Source: VXYL01 sp965116345
Lineage (GTDB): Bacteria > Pseudomonadota > Gammaproteobacteria > Pseudomonadales > Azotimanducaceae
Reading direction: 5' to 3'
DNA: 64,000 nt
Assembly: GCA_965116345.1 (NCBI GenBank)
Contig: OZ220680.1
Coordinates: 2,356,001 to 2,420,000 of the forward strand
The stretch's first letter is position 1. Every line of letters begins with the position of its first letter. Made by a program: the position numbers and the translations under genes. The notes under the pieces were generated by a model. The model saw only the letters and a program-made list of their open reading frames with translations. It was not told the DNA's origin and did not search any database. This document shows positions 24,184-33,548 of the stretch, piece by piece.

Positions 24184-25878
24184 ATGGCCCATACGCTAGT
24201 CATCAGGGGCGGCACCGTCATCGACGGCAGCGGCGCTGAGTCAAAACGCGCGGACGTCGCCGTCGACGAGGGTCGCATCAGCCGCATCGGCGACCTCGAA
24301 GGAGTCGAAGCCGGCAAAACCATCGATGCGACCGGCAAGATCGTCACGCCCGGCTTCGTCGACCTGCACACCCATCTCGACGCCCAGATCGGCTGGGATC
24401 CCGAGATGCGGCCAAGCTCCTACCACGGAGTCACCACCGCGCTGATCGGCAATTGCGGCGTCACGTTCGCGCCCTGCAGCGAGGACAACCGCCGCTATCT
24501 CGCCGAGCTCATGGAAGCCGTGGAGGACATCGCCGCCAACGCGATCATGGACGGCCTGCCATGGAATTGGACGACGTTCGGCGAATACCTCGACTGTGTT
24601 CAATCCCTTCGACCCACGCTCAACGTGGTCGGCATGTGCGGTCACTCCGCCATCCGCTTCGAAGCCATGGGCGACAAGAGTTGCGACGAAGGCGTACAGG
24701 CGGACGAGCGCGAACTACAACGCATCGTCGACCTGGTCAAGGAGTCGGTCGAGGGCGGCGCCGCCGGCTTCTCGACTTCACGGTTCCTTGGACACCGCGT
24801 CCCCGATGGTCGTCTGACGCCGGGAACCTGGGCCGATCCGCGCGAGACCCGGGCAATCCAGGAGGCGGTGGTCGAAGCCGGCGGTCGAGGGGGCATGTTC
24901 CAGGTGGCGCCCGACATGCGCACCCGCTACGAGGTCGAGAGGGACATGTTCGAGACCGGCGCGGAACTCGGCTGCCAAGTGCTGTTCTCCGGCGGTACGG
25001 GGCCTGAAGGCGACGGCGGCGTCGCCCGGTGGGAGGAGTTCCTCGGCCGCAACAACGAGAACGGTCGGCGCATCACGTCCATCTGCCACACCCGCCCAAG
25101 TGGCTCGTTCTTCGGCCTAGCCCAGCAGGCGTTCCTACGCACACCGGCTTGGCGCGAGTTGATGAAGCTGCCGACGATCGCCGACCGCGTCGCCGCGCTC
25201 AAGGATCCGGCGACGCGCGACAAGCTCGTCACCGAAGCCAAGGAGGCGGGCGGATTCGGCCGGGCCGCACGGATCCTGCATCCCATGGGCACGGGCGAAT
25301 ATCCCGACTTCGATCTCGACAACGACAGGAACCTGCAGAAGCTCGCCGACGACGCTGGCAAGGATCCGGTGGACGTCTACGTCGAACGCCTGATCGCCTC
25401 CGAAGGCCGCGAACTGTGGAACATGTGGGCTTTCGGCGGGGCGTTGCAGAACCAGTGGAACTATATGCGCCTACCCCACGTCGTGCCCATGCTCGGCGAT
25501 GCCGGCGCCCACGTCGGCCAGTTCACCGATGCCGACTCGCCGACCTTCCTGCTCGGCGAGCTGACCCGCGACCGGGGCGTCTACACCCTGCCCGAGGCGG
25601 TGCACCGCATCTCCGGCAAGTCGGCCGAGGTGTTGGGCCTCAAGGAGCGCGGCGAACTCCGCGAGGGCTGGCATGCGGACATCAACGTCATCGACTACGA
25701 AAACCTGACCTCCTGCCATCCCGAGTACGTCCGCGACTTCCCGCACAACGGCGGTCGCTTGGTGGTCAAAAGCAGGGGTTACGACGCCACCTTGGTCGCA
25801 GGTGAGGTGGTCATCGAGAACGGCGAGTACACCGGCAGTCGGCCGGGAACCGTGATTCGGGAGTTCATTCGGGACTAG
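24184..25878 (+). CDS. N-acyl-D-amino-acid deacylase family amidohydrolase
   Basis: A 564-residue metal-dependent amidohydrolase of the D-aminoacylase/D-glutamate deacylase group. Residues 1-60 form the N-terminal beta-domain (VIRGGTVIDGSGAESKRADV), the metal HxH is in PGFVDLHTHLDAQ near residue 60, NCGVTFAPC near residue 98 carries the metal-binding Cys typical of this group, CHTRPSGSFFG and LGDAGAHVGQF supply the later His and Asp, and GELREGWHADINVIDYE closes the beta-domain. These enzymes release D-amino acids from N-acyl forms in salvage or peptidoglycan turnover. The gene stands alone, downstream of hairpin repeats; the start has GGGGG upstream. Confidence 0.9.
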   Translation: MAHTLVIRGGTVIDGSGAESKRADVAVDEGRISRIGDLEGVEAGKTIDATGKIVTPGFVDLHTHLDAQIGWDPEMRPSSYHGVTTALIGNCGVTFAPCSEDNRRYLAELMEAVEDIAANAIMDGLPWNWTTFGEYLDCVQSLRPTLNVVGMCGHSAIRFEAMGDKSCDEGVQADERELQRIVDLVKESVEGGAAGFSTSRFLGHRVPDGRLTPGTWADPRETRAIQEAVVEAGGRGGMFQVAPDMRTRYEVERDMFETGAELGCQVLFSGGTGPEGDGGVARWEEFLGRNNENGRRITSICHTRPSGSFFGLAQQAFLRTPAWRELMKLPTIADRVAALKDPATRDKLVTEAKEAGGFGRAARILHPMGTGEYPDFDLDNDRNLQKLADDAGKDPVDVYVERLIASEGRELWNMWAFGGALQNQWNYMRLPHVVPMLGDAGAHVGQFTDADSPTFLLGELTRDRGVYTLPEAVHRISGKSAEVLGLKERGELREGWHADINVIDYENLTSCHPEYVRDFPHNGGRLVVKSRGYDATLVAGEVVIENGEYTGSRPGTVIREFIRD

Positions 25879-25887
25879 GAATGCTCT

Positions 25888-25947
25888 GATCAAGCCATCC
25901 CTGGCTTGATCGCCGCGCTAGGGAAGGTCTTAATCAGACCTTCCCTA
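25888..25947. repeat. Second copy of the H1+H5 hairpin pair
   Basis: GATCAAGCCA-TCCC-TGGCTTGATC at 25888-25911 is followed, after GCCGCGC, by a perfect 12-bp stem TAGGGAAGGTCT-TAATC-AGACCTTCCCTA at 25919-25947. Both hairpins, plus flanking GAATGCTCT and CGCGCTA, match the ends of the array at 4391-4541, but the three middle hairpins are missing. It lies 9 bases after the deacylase stop. Confidence 0.88.
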
Positions 25948-25965
25948 GAACCGACACGGGCATCG

Positions 25966-25990
25966 TTGGGGCGACCCTCGTGGTCGCCTG
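25966..25990. repeat. Dispersed palindromic repeat, GGGGCGACC/GGTCGCC family (copy 3)
   Basis: GGCGACC-CTCGT-GGTCGCC in the gap upstream of the efflux genes, the short form without an inner stem, as at 40776-40800. Confidence 0.75.
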
Positions 25991-26047
25991 TCTCGGATCG
26001 AGGCAACGTGCCTGCGGTTCGACAACCATCGGGGAGGCAAGCTAGCG

Positions 26048-27208
26048 ATGGCCGAGAGTCAAGGAACTGGGTCGCCCTCTAGCCGCTGGAAGGGCATGGT
26101 GCAGCTGGCGGCGGTCTTGGTCGTCGTCTTGGTCGCCCTGTATTTCATGCGGGCCCCGGGCTTAGCGGACCTCGACGTCGTGGTCGCGAAGGGAACAGCC
26201 GAAGCCCCCCGAGTCAACGTCGTGCAGCCGTCCGAGACGTCGCACACGCTGACGGTGACGCTGACCGGCGAGGTGCGTCTGCAGAGTCGTGTCGCCTTGA
26301 AGTCGGAGGTGTTCGGACGCGTGGCGTCGGTGTCGCCGAAGCTGCGCAACGGCGGAACGTTCAAGGCCGGCGAGACACTCCTGACCCTGGATCCGAGGGA
26401 CTTCGAGTTCAAGGCGCGGGAGGCACGTGCCGGCGCCGACGAGATGCGCGCCCGGGTCCGCAAACACGAACTCCAAGGACAATTCGAACGCGCCAAGTTC
26501 CTGCGCGACAATCCGGGTCAGGAAGTTCCGGCGATCATCGAGCACCGGCCCCAGATCGAACGCTTCAAGGCTCGCGTGGAGCGTTGGGAAATGCTCGTGG
26601 CGCAGAGGGACCTGGAGCTCTCGAAGACCAAGTATTCGCTGCCTTTCGACGGCAAGATCATCGCCAGCACCGTCGGCATGGGCGAGGTTCTCGGGCCTGC
26701 CACCGCGTTCGGCAGTGCCTACTCGAAGGAGGCGATCGGTATCGAGGCGCCGATCTCGCTGGCGGATATCGCCCAGCTCGGTGCCGTGGTCGGACGGGAT
26801 GCCGACGTGCGCCTCGCTGGTCGGACGTTCCCGGCCGTGGTCGAACGGTCCTCGTCGGTGGTCGCTTCGCGCAGCCGGATGGCCACTCTGTTTTTCGCCT
26901 TTGCGGAGTCGGTCGCCATGGACGACCTGCCGTTGCCGGGCACGTTCGTGCAGATCTCCGTTGAAGGGGCCGAGTACGCCAACGCCTTCCGGCTGCCCGA
27001 GTCGGCGGAACAGCACGACGGCACCATCTGGGTGGTCGACGGGGATGCGCTGCGTTCCGTCACGGCGACCACGCTCGGACGCACGAACACGGGCTGGATC
27101 GTCGCCGCGTTTGATGCGGGTGACGGGGTGGTGGTCGGTGCCCTGCCGGGAGCAGCGCCCGGCCTTGGCGTGGAGGCGGTGGCCGTCGCAGAAGTCGGAG
27201 ACGCGTGA
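26048..27208 (+). CDS. RND efflux periplasmic adaptor (membrane fusion protein)
   Basis: A 386-residue HlyD-family adaptor with an N-terminal membrane anchor (MVQLAAVLVVVLVALYFM), a lipoyl half-motif VALKSEVFGRVASVSPKLRNGG near residue 85 (quoted in part), a charged alpha-hairpin, the second lipoyl half YSLPFDGKIIASTVGMGEVL and a beta-barrel (ISLADIAQLG). It would bridge the inner membrane pump and an outer membrane channel. The stop overlaps the permease ATG by one base. No TolC-like gene is adjacent. Substrate unknown. Confidence 0.9.
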   Translation: MAESQGTGSPSSRWKGMVQLAAVLVVVLVALYFMRAPGLADLDVVVAKGTAEAPRVNVVQPSETSHTLTVTLTGEVRLQSRVALKSEVFGRVASVSPKLRNGGTFKAGETLLTLDPRDFEFKAREARAGADEMRARVRKHELQGQFERAKFLRDNPGQEVPAIIEHRPQIERFKARVERWEMLVAQRDLELSKTKYSLPFDGKIIASTVGMGEVLGPATAFGSAYSKEAIGIEAPISLADIAQLGAVVGRDADVRLAGRTFPAVVERSSSVVASRSRMATLFFAFAESVAMDDLPLPGTFVQISVEGAEYANAFRLPESAEQHDGTIWVVDGDALRSVTATTLGRTNTGWIVAAFDAGDGVVVGALPGAAPGLGVEAVAVAEVGDA

Positions 27209-30200
27209 TGAGCGACCCGGCAGGCGACGCCGCGAACAGCCAAGAGGCGTCGCGGCAAGCAGGCTTGATTCCGTTCTTCGCCCGCAACCGGGTCGCGGGC
27301 AACCTCCTCATGGTGGTGTTGCTCGGCGGCGGGCTCTACACCATACCGCGGCTCCCGGTGGAGAACATCCCCGATATGGATGCCCGCCGCATTTCCGTCG
27401 TGGTTCCGTATCCCGGGGGCTCGCCCGCGGAGGTCGAGGAGTCCATCACCCGGCGCATCGAAGAGAACGTCCTGGTGGTCGGCGGCGTGGACCGGGTCAC
27501 GACCACGGCCGTCGAGTCCCTAGGCAAGGTGATGATCGACGTGCGTCCTTTCGCGGTCGCTTCCCGCGTGCTTGACGACGTCCGGACCGCGGTCGAACGC
27601 ATCGAGAGGTTCCCGCCCCCCGACGCGGAACAGCCGGAGGTCGCCTTGGTGGCGGCGACAAGGAACCTGATGACCGTGGCGGTCACCTCGTCGTCGCTCT
27701 CCGAGAACGGCTTGCGGGAGGTCGCGGAGCAGGTCCAGGAAGACCTGTTGGCCCTGCCTTCGGTGTCGATGGTGACGCCGTTCGGTACCAAGGAACGGGA
27801 GATCAGCATCGAGGTCGACGAAGAAGCCTTGCGCGAGCACCGCCTCACCATTTCCGCGGTCAGCCGCCGGATCCGCGAATCCTCTCTCAACCTGTCGTCG
27901 GGTGAATTGCGTACGGGGGCTGGCGGCTTCGTACTTCGTACGAACACCAAGCGGGTGCGCGGCGAAGACTTCGAGGACATCGTGCTGCTGGCTCACGAGG
28001 ACGGCACCATCGTGCAGCTGCGCGATGTTGCCCAGGTGAGCGACGGTTTCGCCGACATCGAAGCGCTTACCCGGGTCAACGGACGCCCGAGTGTGCTCAT
28101 TCAGATAAACCGAGACGGCGACCAGGAGCCGTTGGATATTGCCCGCGAAGTGCGGCAGTTGCTGGCCGGCTACCAGGCGCCGCTGTCCAAGTGTGGGATG
28201 ATCGCAACCGCACCCTCACCGCACGGGTTGGATTTCTCGTCTCGGCCGGCTTCCTCGGTTTTGCACTGGTCTTCGTGTTGCTTTCGCTGGTGTTCGATTT
28301 CCGCATTTCCCTCTGGGTGGCCGTCGGCGTGCCCATGTCGTTCCTTGGCGCCTTGCTGTTGTTCCCGGCGGCGGACCTGTCCGTCAACATCGTTTCGATC
28401 TTCGCCTTGCTGCTGGTCATCGGCATCGTCGTAGATGACGCCGTGGTCGTGGGTGAGAGCATCGCCACGCACCAGGCTCAAGGGCAGGTCGGACCGGCGG
28501 CCGCCGTGTCCGGCGCCCGGGCTGTGCTCGGTCCCGTGGTGCTCGGCGTCGTCACGACCATGATCGCCTTCGTCCCGCTGTTGTTCACCTACGGCGCGAT
28601 GGGACAAATGATGAACCTCCTCCCGGTGGTGGTTTTCCTGGTCCTCGCGGTGTCGCTGATCGAAGCGTTCCTGATCCTGCCATCGCACTTGTCCCAAACT
28701 AGTCCGTGGAGCCACTGGCCGCTGGCGCGCATCCAGGCGAGGTCGCGCGTCTGGCTCGATGAATTTCGGGACCGGTGGATGCTGCCCGCGATCTCCGCCG
28801 CTGTCCGCAGGCCGTTCATCACGGTGCTGGTCAGCGTCTTGTTCGTCGCCGCCTCCGTGCTGGTGTTTTCCACCGGCGTGGTTCGCTTCGTGTTCTTCCA
28901 GACCCTTGAGACGGACCGAATCCAGACGGATCTGACCTTTCCGACCGGCACGCCCTTCGATGTCACCATCGCCGCTGCCGAGCAGGTGGCCGAGGCCGCC
29001 CGTTTGACGAACGAACAGATCGACGGCGACCCCATCCGGACGGTTTCAGTGATCGGCGGGCGCCACCTCGGCCAGCCCAGCCTTCTCGGGGTCGACAGTG
29101 CGACGGCTTGGGCGACGCACCTGGCAAGCGTTGTCCTTCATCTGGAGGACGAGTCGCAGCGTTCGGCATCGCCCCGGCAGATCGAGCGCCTTTGGCGGCG
29201 CAATGTCGGCGACGTTCCCGGGACCGAAACCGTGAGGACCAACGCAGGCGAGGGTCTGTCCACACCGGGCGTCGCGTACGTTCTCGCGCATCACGACGAA
29301 GCACTGCTCGTTCGTGCGGCGGGCGAGCTGCGCGCTGGCATGGAAGCGATTCCGGCCCTCTTTGAAGTTCAGGACTCCCTGGTTCGCGGCAAACGCCAGT
29401 TCGACATCGAACTTACCGACGCGGGCAAGGCCGCCGGGTTCTCGCCGGCGGGTGTCGCGCTGCAGTTGCGGTCCAGGTTCTACGGCAGCGAAGTCCAGCG
29501 CATCCAGCGCGGCCGCGACGAAATCAAGGTGATGGTGCGCTATCCCGAAGACCGCCGACGCAGCCTCAAGGAACTCGGGGACGAGCGGATCGTCAGACCG
29601 GACGGTATCGAAGTTCCCCTGCGCTTGGTCGCCAGCATCGAGGAGTCGCGTGACTACGCCTCGCTGATGCGCGTCAACGGCGTCCGCGCCGTCGAAGTCG
29701 GCGCTCGCGTCGATCTGGGCGCATCGACGCCGGGCATGATCGACACGGAGTTGAAAGGTGTCCTCGCGACGTTGCAGGAACGGTACGCGGGTCTGCAGTT
29801 CTACATGATCGAAGGGGGACAGGAACAGGAGGGACTCGAGGAGGTCTTGTCCTATACGGTGCCGCTTGCGCTCTTGGTGATGTATGTCCTGATCGCGGTG
29901 TTCTTCAGGAGCTACGCACAACCCCTCATCGTCCTCGCGGCGATGCCCTTCGCCGTGGCGGGAGGGATCATCGGCCACCTGATACTCGGCTACGACGTGA
30001 CCGTGATCTCGCTGTTCGGGATGATCGCGGTGGCCGGCGTCGTGGTGAACGACACCCTGGTGCTGATGCACCGCTACAACAAGATTCGCGCCGAGGCGGA
30101 CATCCCCGCCGTCGCCGCAGTGAGCGCCGCCGCACGGCAGCGGTTCCGGGCGATCATCCTGACGACGGCGACCACCGTGGTGGGCCTGTTGCCCATCCTC

Positions 30201-30356
30201 CTGGTCAAGGCCGAAGTGACCGCCAACTTCGTGCCGATGGTCGTCAGCATCGTCTTCGGCCTGATCATCGCGAGCCCCGGCATCCTGCTCTTCGTCCCCG
30301 CCGTGCTGCTGCTGGAGGAGCAGGCGCGTGAACGGCTGACATTCAAGACCCCGTAG
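27208..30356 (+). pseudogene. RND efflux permease (AcrB/MMPL-like), interrupted by a frameshift
   Basis: Two reading frames together make one RND permease of about 1,050 residues. The first (27208 to about 28190) holds TM1 and the first periplasmic loop: FARNRVAGNLLMVVLLGGGL, PYPGGSPAEVEESITRRIEE. The second, from about 28191, starts at VWDDRNRTL exactly where TM2 should begin and contains TM4 with the paired Asp (GIVVDDAVVVGES), the second periplasmic loop and TM8-12. One missing base between about 28180 and 28191 explains the shift. Everything else is intact, so this is either a very recent mutation or an assembly error. The first frame ends at 28434 in nonsense sequence. Confidence 0.85.
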
Positions 30357-30436
30357 CGCGCCACACGGCACTGGAATGCTGCCAGCGTCTGAACATCAAA
30401 CCCGCGTATGGGGTCTGGCCTTCGCCTGAGCACACT

Positions 30437-31024
30437 ATGCCCTTGGAACCCCATGCATCCGAACGAATAGCGAACACCGGGACCATTCACCATTGCCTTC
30501 TCATTGGCCTGGTCGCTCTATCGTCCTGCAACTCGTCGACAGATCCGATGACATCGCAGTTCGAGGAGGACGCTTTTATCGACTCGCTATCCCGAACAGT
30601 TCGATCGGTCGACGGTGGTGATCGCTTTGATCTCAATTCTGCGACGAGGTTCGACTGGGCCTTCGTCCACCTGTTTGGACCCTATGCTCCGGACTTCGTC
30701 GTAGACAGAGTAGTAGGTACCGATGTTGACAGTAGGTACCTCTCACGTCGGGAAGACCATTAATCTCTTTGTCTTCACAACACACAGCGGTGACGTGGTC
30801 TGATAGCCGAGATAATGCGAAACATCTGTGATTTGCTCCCCACGACGCCGGACGGCACTAGGCATCCATCCATCAGCATTGCTCGAGAGAGGGCTATGTT
30901 TCGAATCGAACGCTTTGCGAACGGTGATTGTTCGGCCATCCCGATTGGCGACGTGTCGGTCTATCGTCCAATTCGTCGGCAAGTAGTTGACTCACTAAAG
31001 GGTCTCTTGGGGTATGTTCCCTAA
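30437..31024 (+). pseudogene. Decayed lipoprotein gene with two frameshifts
   Basis: The first frame (30437-30763) starts with a signal ending in a lipobox LVALSSC and runs through FDWAFVHLFGPYAPDFVVDRV. Sequence of the same character then continues in another frame (GKTINLFVFTTHSGDVV, 30750-30800) and returns to the first frame (LIAEIMRNICDLL to the stop at 31024). The +1 and -1 shifts lie near 30740 and 30798. The layout resembles small uncharacterised lipoproteins with a WD-x-V-hydrophobic-PY core and a later LFVF strand. Lower GC than the neighbours suggests acquired DNA. Probably non-functional. Confidence 0.6.
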
Positions 31025-31055
31025 CCTTGCGACCCGTTTGATTACTTGGGCACGG

Positions 31056-31217
31056 ATGTGCAATCAGAGTAGCCGAACGACATTCTGCCTGTCGGTACTG
31101 GCCGCCGTAACAGTTGTAGGTGTGGTGGTAGCTGTTGTCTGGCAGAGTCGTGGAATCCGGGGCGACCTAGGCCGCCCCGGATAGACTGCTCGTTCCGCCT
31201 AAACGGCGGAACCTAAG
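31056..31217 (+). CDS. Possible 53-residue single-pass membrane peptide
   Basis: ATG at 31056 opens a 53-codon frame with a hydrophobic segment LSVLAAVTVVGVVVAVVLA after a short polar start, then a basic Pro-rich tail. The tail is read through two hairpins (31156-31183 and 31193-31213), which argues that at least the 3' part is not coding. There is no clear ribosome site. Reported only as a possibility inside the decayed segment. Confidence 0.2.
31156..31213. repeat. Two tandem hairpins
   Basis: ATCCGGGGCG/CGCCCCGGAT (31156-31165 and 31174-31183, 8-base loop containing CCTAGG) followed by GTTCCGCC-TAAAC-GGCGGAAC at 31193-31213. They stand between the decayed lipoprotein gene and the ACP-like/XRE gene and may act as a two-sided terminator. 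Confidence 0.7.
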
Positions 31218-31335
31218 CCGGCCCTAAAACCGAGCGCGAATGCCCGCCTGCAGGCGTCGTCCGCTGTTGCTGATGAATCCGGAAACTCCTCCCGGCGAGG
31301 GAGGATGAAAGCACGGACCCTGAACTCTGCGCCGG

Positions 31336-31926
31336 TCAACCGCCTTGGCGTCGTCGGTATCCGGCCTGCCGCATCATCCGCAGCAGTTTCAGGACACGGT
31401 CCAAGTCCTCGTACTCCAGCTTCGCCAACTCGCGGGCCGCGAATAGCGTCCGGTCGTCCAGTTCCGCGCCCGCGCCTTCGGTGCCGAGCAGCCATGACGG
31501 CGAAACCTCGTATAGATCCGCGAACGCCGCAGCCTCCTCCGCCATCACCCGGCGCCGTCCGGCCTCCATCTCCGAGATCGTTGGCCGGTGCTTGTCCAGC
31601 AGCCGCGCCACCTGCCCCTGCGACAGGCCCGCCTGTTCCCGCGCCAGCCTTAGCCTCTCCGCCATCGCGCTCACGCCGCCTTCCGCTGGGCTGCCGCCCT
31701 CGGCGCAGATTTCCGCCACCGTCGCCGCCCTTTTTCCATCCTCGGAAACGAACACGGTTTCCCGCAAGAGCTTGCAGCCTAGTCTTCGCTCCAGCATGTC
31801 AGTCGCTTCCACTCCCAGCAACGAATCGAACGCGTCGAGACCGTTGATCGGGCAGTCGTCCTCGGCGAGGTCGACATAGGGCTGCCCTCCGACCGTCTGC
31901 ACCTCTCTCAACACCTTCGGGCCCAC
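31336..31926 (-). CDS. XRE-family regulator fused to an acyl-carrier-protein-like domain
   Basis: A 196-residue protein. Residues about 10-75 resemble a small carrier-protein fold: a short lead-in, then AFDSLLGVEATDMLERRLGC, where DSL at 34-36 matches the phosphopantetheine-attachment motif of ACPs, and VSEDGKRAATVAEIC as the closing helix. Residues 88-150 are a Cro/C1 helix-turn-helix (AERLRLAREQAGLSQGQVAR, RPTISEMEAGRR, YEVSPSWLLG). The frame is continuous from a GTG at 31926, but an in-frame ATG at 31665 could start the regulator alone, so one fused protein or two products are possible. XRE genes of this kind usually sit next to an ImmA/IrrE protease; none is present here. The ACP assignment is from motif reading only. 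Confidence 0.65.
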   Translation of the reverse strand: MGPKVLREVQTVGGQPYVDLAEDDCPINGLDAFDSLLGVEATDMLERRLGCKLLRETVFVSEDGKRAATVAEICAEGGSPAEGGVSAMAERLRLAREQAGLSQGQVARLLDKHRPTISEMEAGRRRVMAEEAAAFADLYEVSPSWLLGTEGAGAELDDRTLFAARELAKLEYEDLDRVLKLLRMMRQAGYRRRQGG

Positions 31927-31966
31927 TTGGCCTCACGCCACTTGGGCCCAGCGGACCGCGTCGATC

Positions 31967-32062
31967 TCATCGGATGCTAGTGCGGCGTTCGCCTGCAGAA
32001 AACCGGAGCAGCATGTATTGTTCGTTTCCGATACTCGCGCCATCGGCCAATCGCCTAATCAT
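31967..32062 (-). CDS. Possible 31-residue leader ORF upstream of the ACP-like/XRE gene
   Basis: ATG at 32062 has TAGGAG five bases upstream on the minus strand and opens 31 codons rich in Arg and Ser, ending 40 bases before the GTG of the next gene. An alternative frame here ends as ...SDEIDAVRWAQVA and could be the tail of a lost upstream gene. No known family recognised. Confidence 0.25.
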   Translation of the reverse strand: MIRRLADGASIGNEQYMLLRFSAGERRTSIR

Positions 32063-32076
32063 GGTCGCTCCTACGG

Positions 32077-32514
32077 ATGAGCGATTTTCAGAAACCCAGC
32101 AGGCAAGCGCTTCGGTTCATCATCAGTCAGAGCTGTAGGCCGGACGAAGCCGTGACCATGAGGTGGACCGACATCACCTTGGATTCGCATCCCTGGACAT
32201 GTCGGAGACTGGTGGGGATGACTCGGCCATGTCACTCCCGTCACGAACCTACGAGATGCTCAGCAAACAATACACTCGGTCTCGGCTTCGGCGGGTTGGT
32301 GTTCCGATGCGAACACCACGAACTTGTCGACGGTACCCTCCGACATTCTCTGGACCGAGTTCTAGCCGACCTTGGTCTGGCCGGAGGATTCGACGCAATC
32401 CGTGCTGCACCACCGCCGCCGGGTTTGCCCCCCCGCTTTGAACGTCCCGTGTGTTGTGCGAAGACGTGCGAACGGGATCGCGGGTCACAAGTCGGCGTGG
32501 TCGGCAACGTGTGA
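32077..32514 (+). pseudogene. Degraded tyrosine recombinase (phage-type integrase) fragment
   Basis: The first part reads RQALRFIISQSCRPDEAVTM-RWTDITLD, the core of an integrase catalytic domain in which R of CRPDE matches the first catalytic arginine region. Integrase-like text then moves into a second frame (ETGGDDSAMSLPSRTYEML, about 32200-32265) and back (GGLVFRCEHHELVDGTLRHSLDRVLADLGLAG, quoted in part). The N-terminal arm domain and the His-x-x-Arg/Tyr end are not recognisable. It lies 1.0 kb from the tmRNA 3' end and points toward it, as expected for the integrase of an element inserted there. Certainly non-functional if the reading is right. Confidence 0.6.
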
Positions 32515-33417
32515 CGGTTGCAAGATCATGCCGTGATCGGGCGGATGGAAGTCGGGATCAAACCGTGTCTCTTCGTTGTAGGTGGCGCCGTACCACTTGG
32601 CGGCAGGGCAACGGGAGTAACCGACGCAGGACTTGTCGACGATGGCAGCACCGCGGAAATCGGTACTGCTGAGGTCGGCGCCGCGAAAATCCGTTCCCCA
32701 TAGCAATGCGCCTGACAGGTCGGCGCCTCGAAGGTCAGCGTCCCTCATGTCCGTGTCCGTTATGGTTGTGCCATGGGACACGCCTTCAATGTTGCTAAGA
32801 CCTGCTCTTAGATTCCTGAGGTCCGCATTCCGGAAGTCGGCGCGGGAAAAGTGGGAACCTTCAATGTTGGCGTCGTGCATCCGCGCACGGCGTAGCATGG
32901 TGTCCCTCACCAGCGCGTGATGCCAGGTCGTGTGACCGAGGTGGGCACCGCGCAGATCGAGGGTATCCAGGAACACGTTGCTCAAATCCGCACCTTCGAG
33001 GTTCGCGCTACGGTAGTCAAGGTTACTGAGCTTGGCACCACGCAAGTCGGCGCCAGCCATGTCCAACCCGGCAACGTCGGTCGGTTGGGGGGAGGATTCC
33101 AAATCGGGTGCCGAGATGACTGCCGAAGAGGGCGGAGGGGCAGATGGCGGTGGAGCGTTCGCCAAGTATGAATCCTGTTCGCCGAGTTGAACATGCGAAC
33201 GAGGCGCGGGAGGAAACGAGCGGGGAGCTGGTGGTACGGGGTTGGCAGTGGAGTCGACGATGGGAGGGATTGGGTCGCGAGGTGTTGAAGCTACTCCCGT
33301 CGGCTGCGAATAGGGGATCGCGAAGACTCCAACGAGGAAGAGGCCGAGGGCGACGAGGACTAGCAACAAGACTAGGCGCACGGATCGGCTCCCACGAATT
33401 GCGATATGGATCATCAT
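32485..33417 (-). CDS. Membrane-anchored pentapeptide-repeat protein
   Basis: A 310-residue protein: an N-terminal helix VRLVLLLVLVALGLFLVGVF anchors it, residues about 40-115 form a Pro/Ser-rich linker, and residues about 120-265 are pentapeptide repeats of the A(D/N)LxG type (GADLRGAKLSN, ANLEGADLSN, ADFRNADLRN, GADLSGALLWG) that fold as a right-handed quadrilateral beta-helix. A non-repeat tail with two Cys (DKSCVGYSRCP) follows. The GTG/TTG-rich 5' end leaves the start uncertain; the ATG at 33417 is chosen, TTG at 33429 is an alternative. It lies between an integrase remnant and tmRNA, so it may be cargo of a mobile element. Role unknown. Confidence 0.85.
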   Translation of the reverse strand: MMIHIAIRGSRSVRLVLLLVLVALGLFLVGVFAIPYSQPTGVASTPRDPIPPIVDSTANPVPPAPRSFPPAPRSHVQLGEQDSYLANAPPPSAPPPSSAVISAPDLESSPQPTDVAGLDMAGADLRGAKLSNLDYRSANLEGADLSNVFLDTLDLRGAHLGHTTWHHALVRDTMLRRARMHDANIEGSHFSRADFRNADLRNLRAGLSNIEGVSHGTTITDTDMRDADLRGADLSGALLWGTDFRGADLSSTDFRGAAIVDKSCVGYSRCPAAKWYGATYNEETRFDPDFHPPDHGMILQPSHVADHADL

Positions 33418-33548
33418 GATGATCGCCAAGTGATGGCTAGTTTATGTGTACGGTTCCCAACGGCCGCCTGCGCCAGACCTTCACCCGCCGCTGCAGCGTG
33501 CGCAGGAGATTGGCCGGGTACCCGTCAGGGTGGGCTTCCTAAGAGTTA

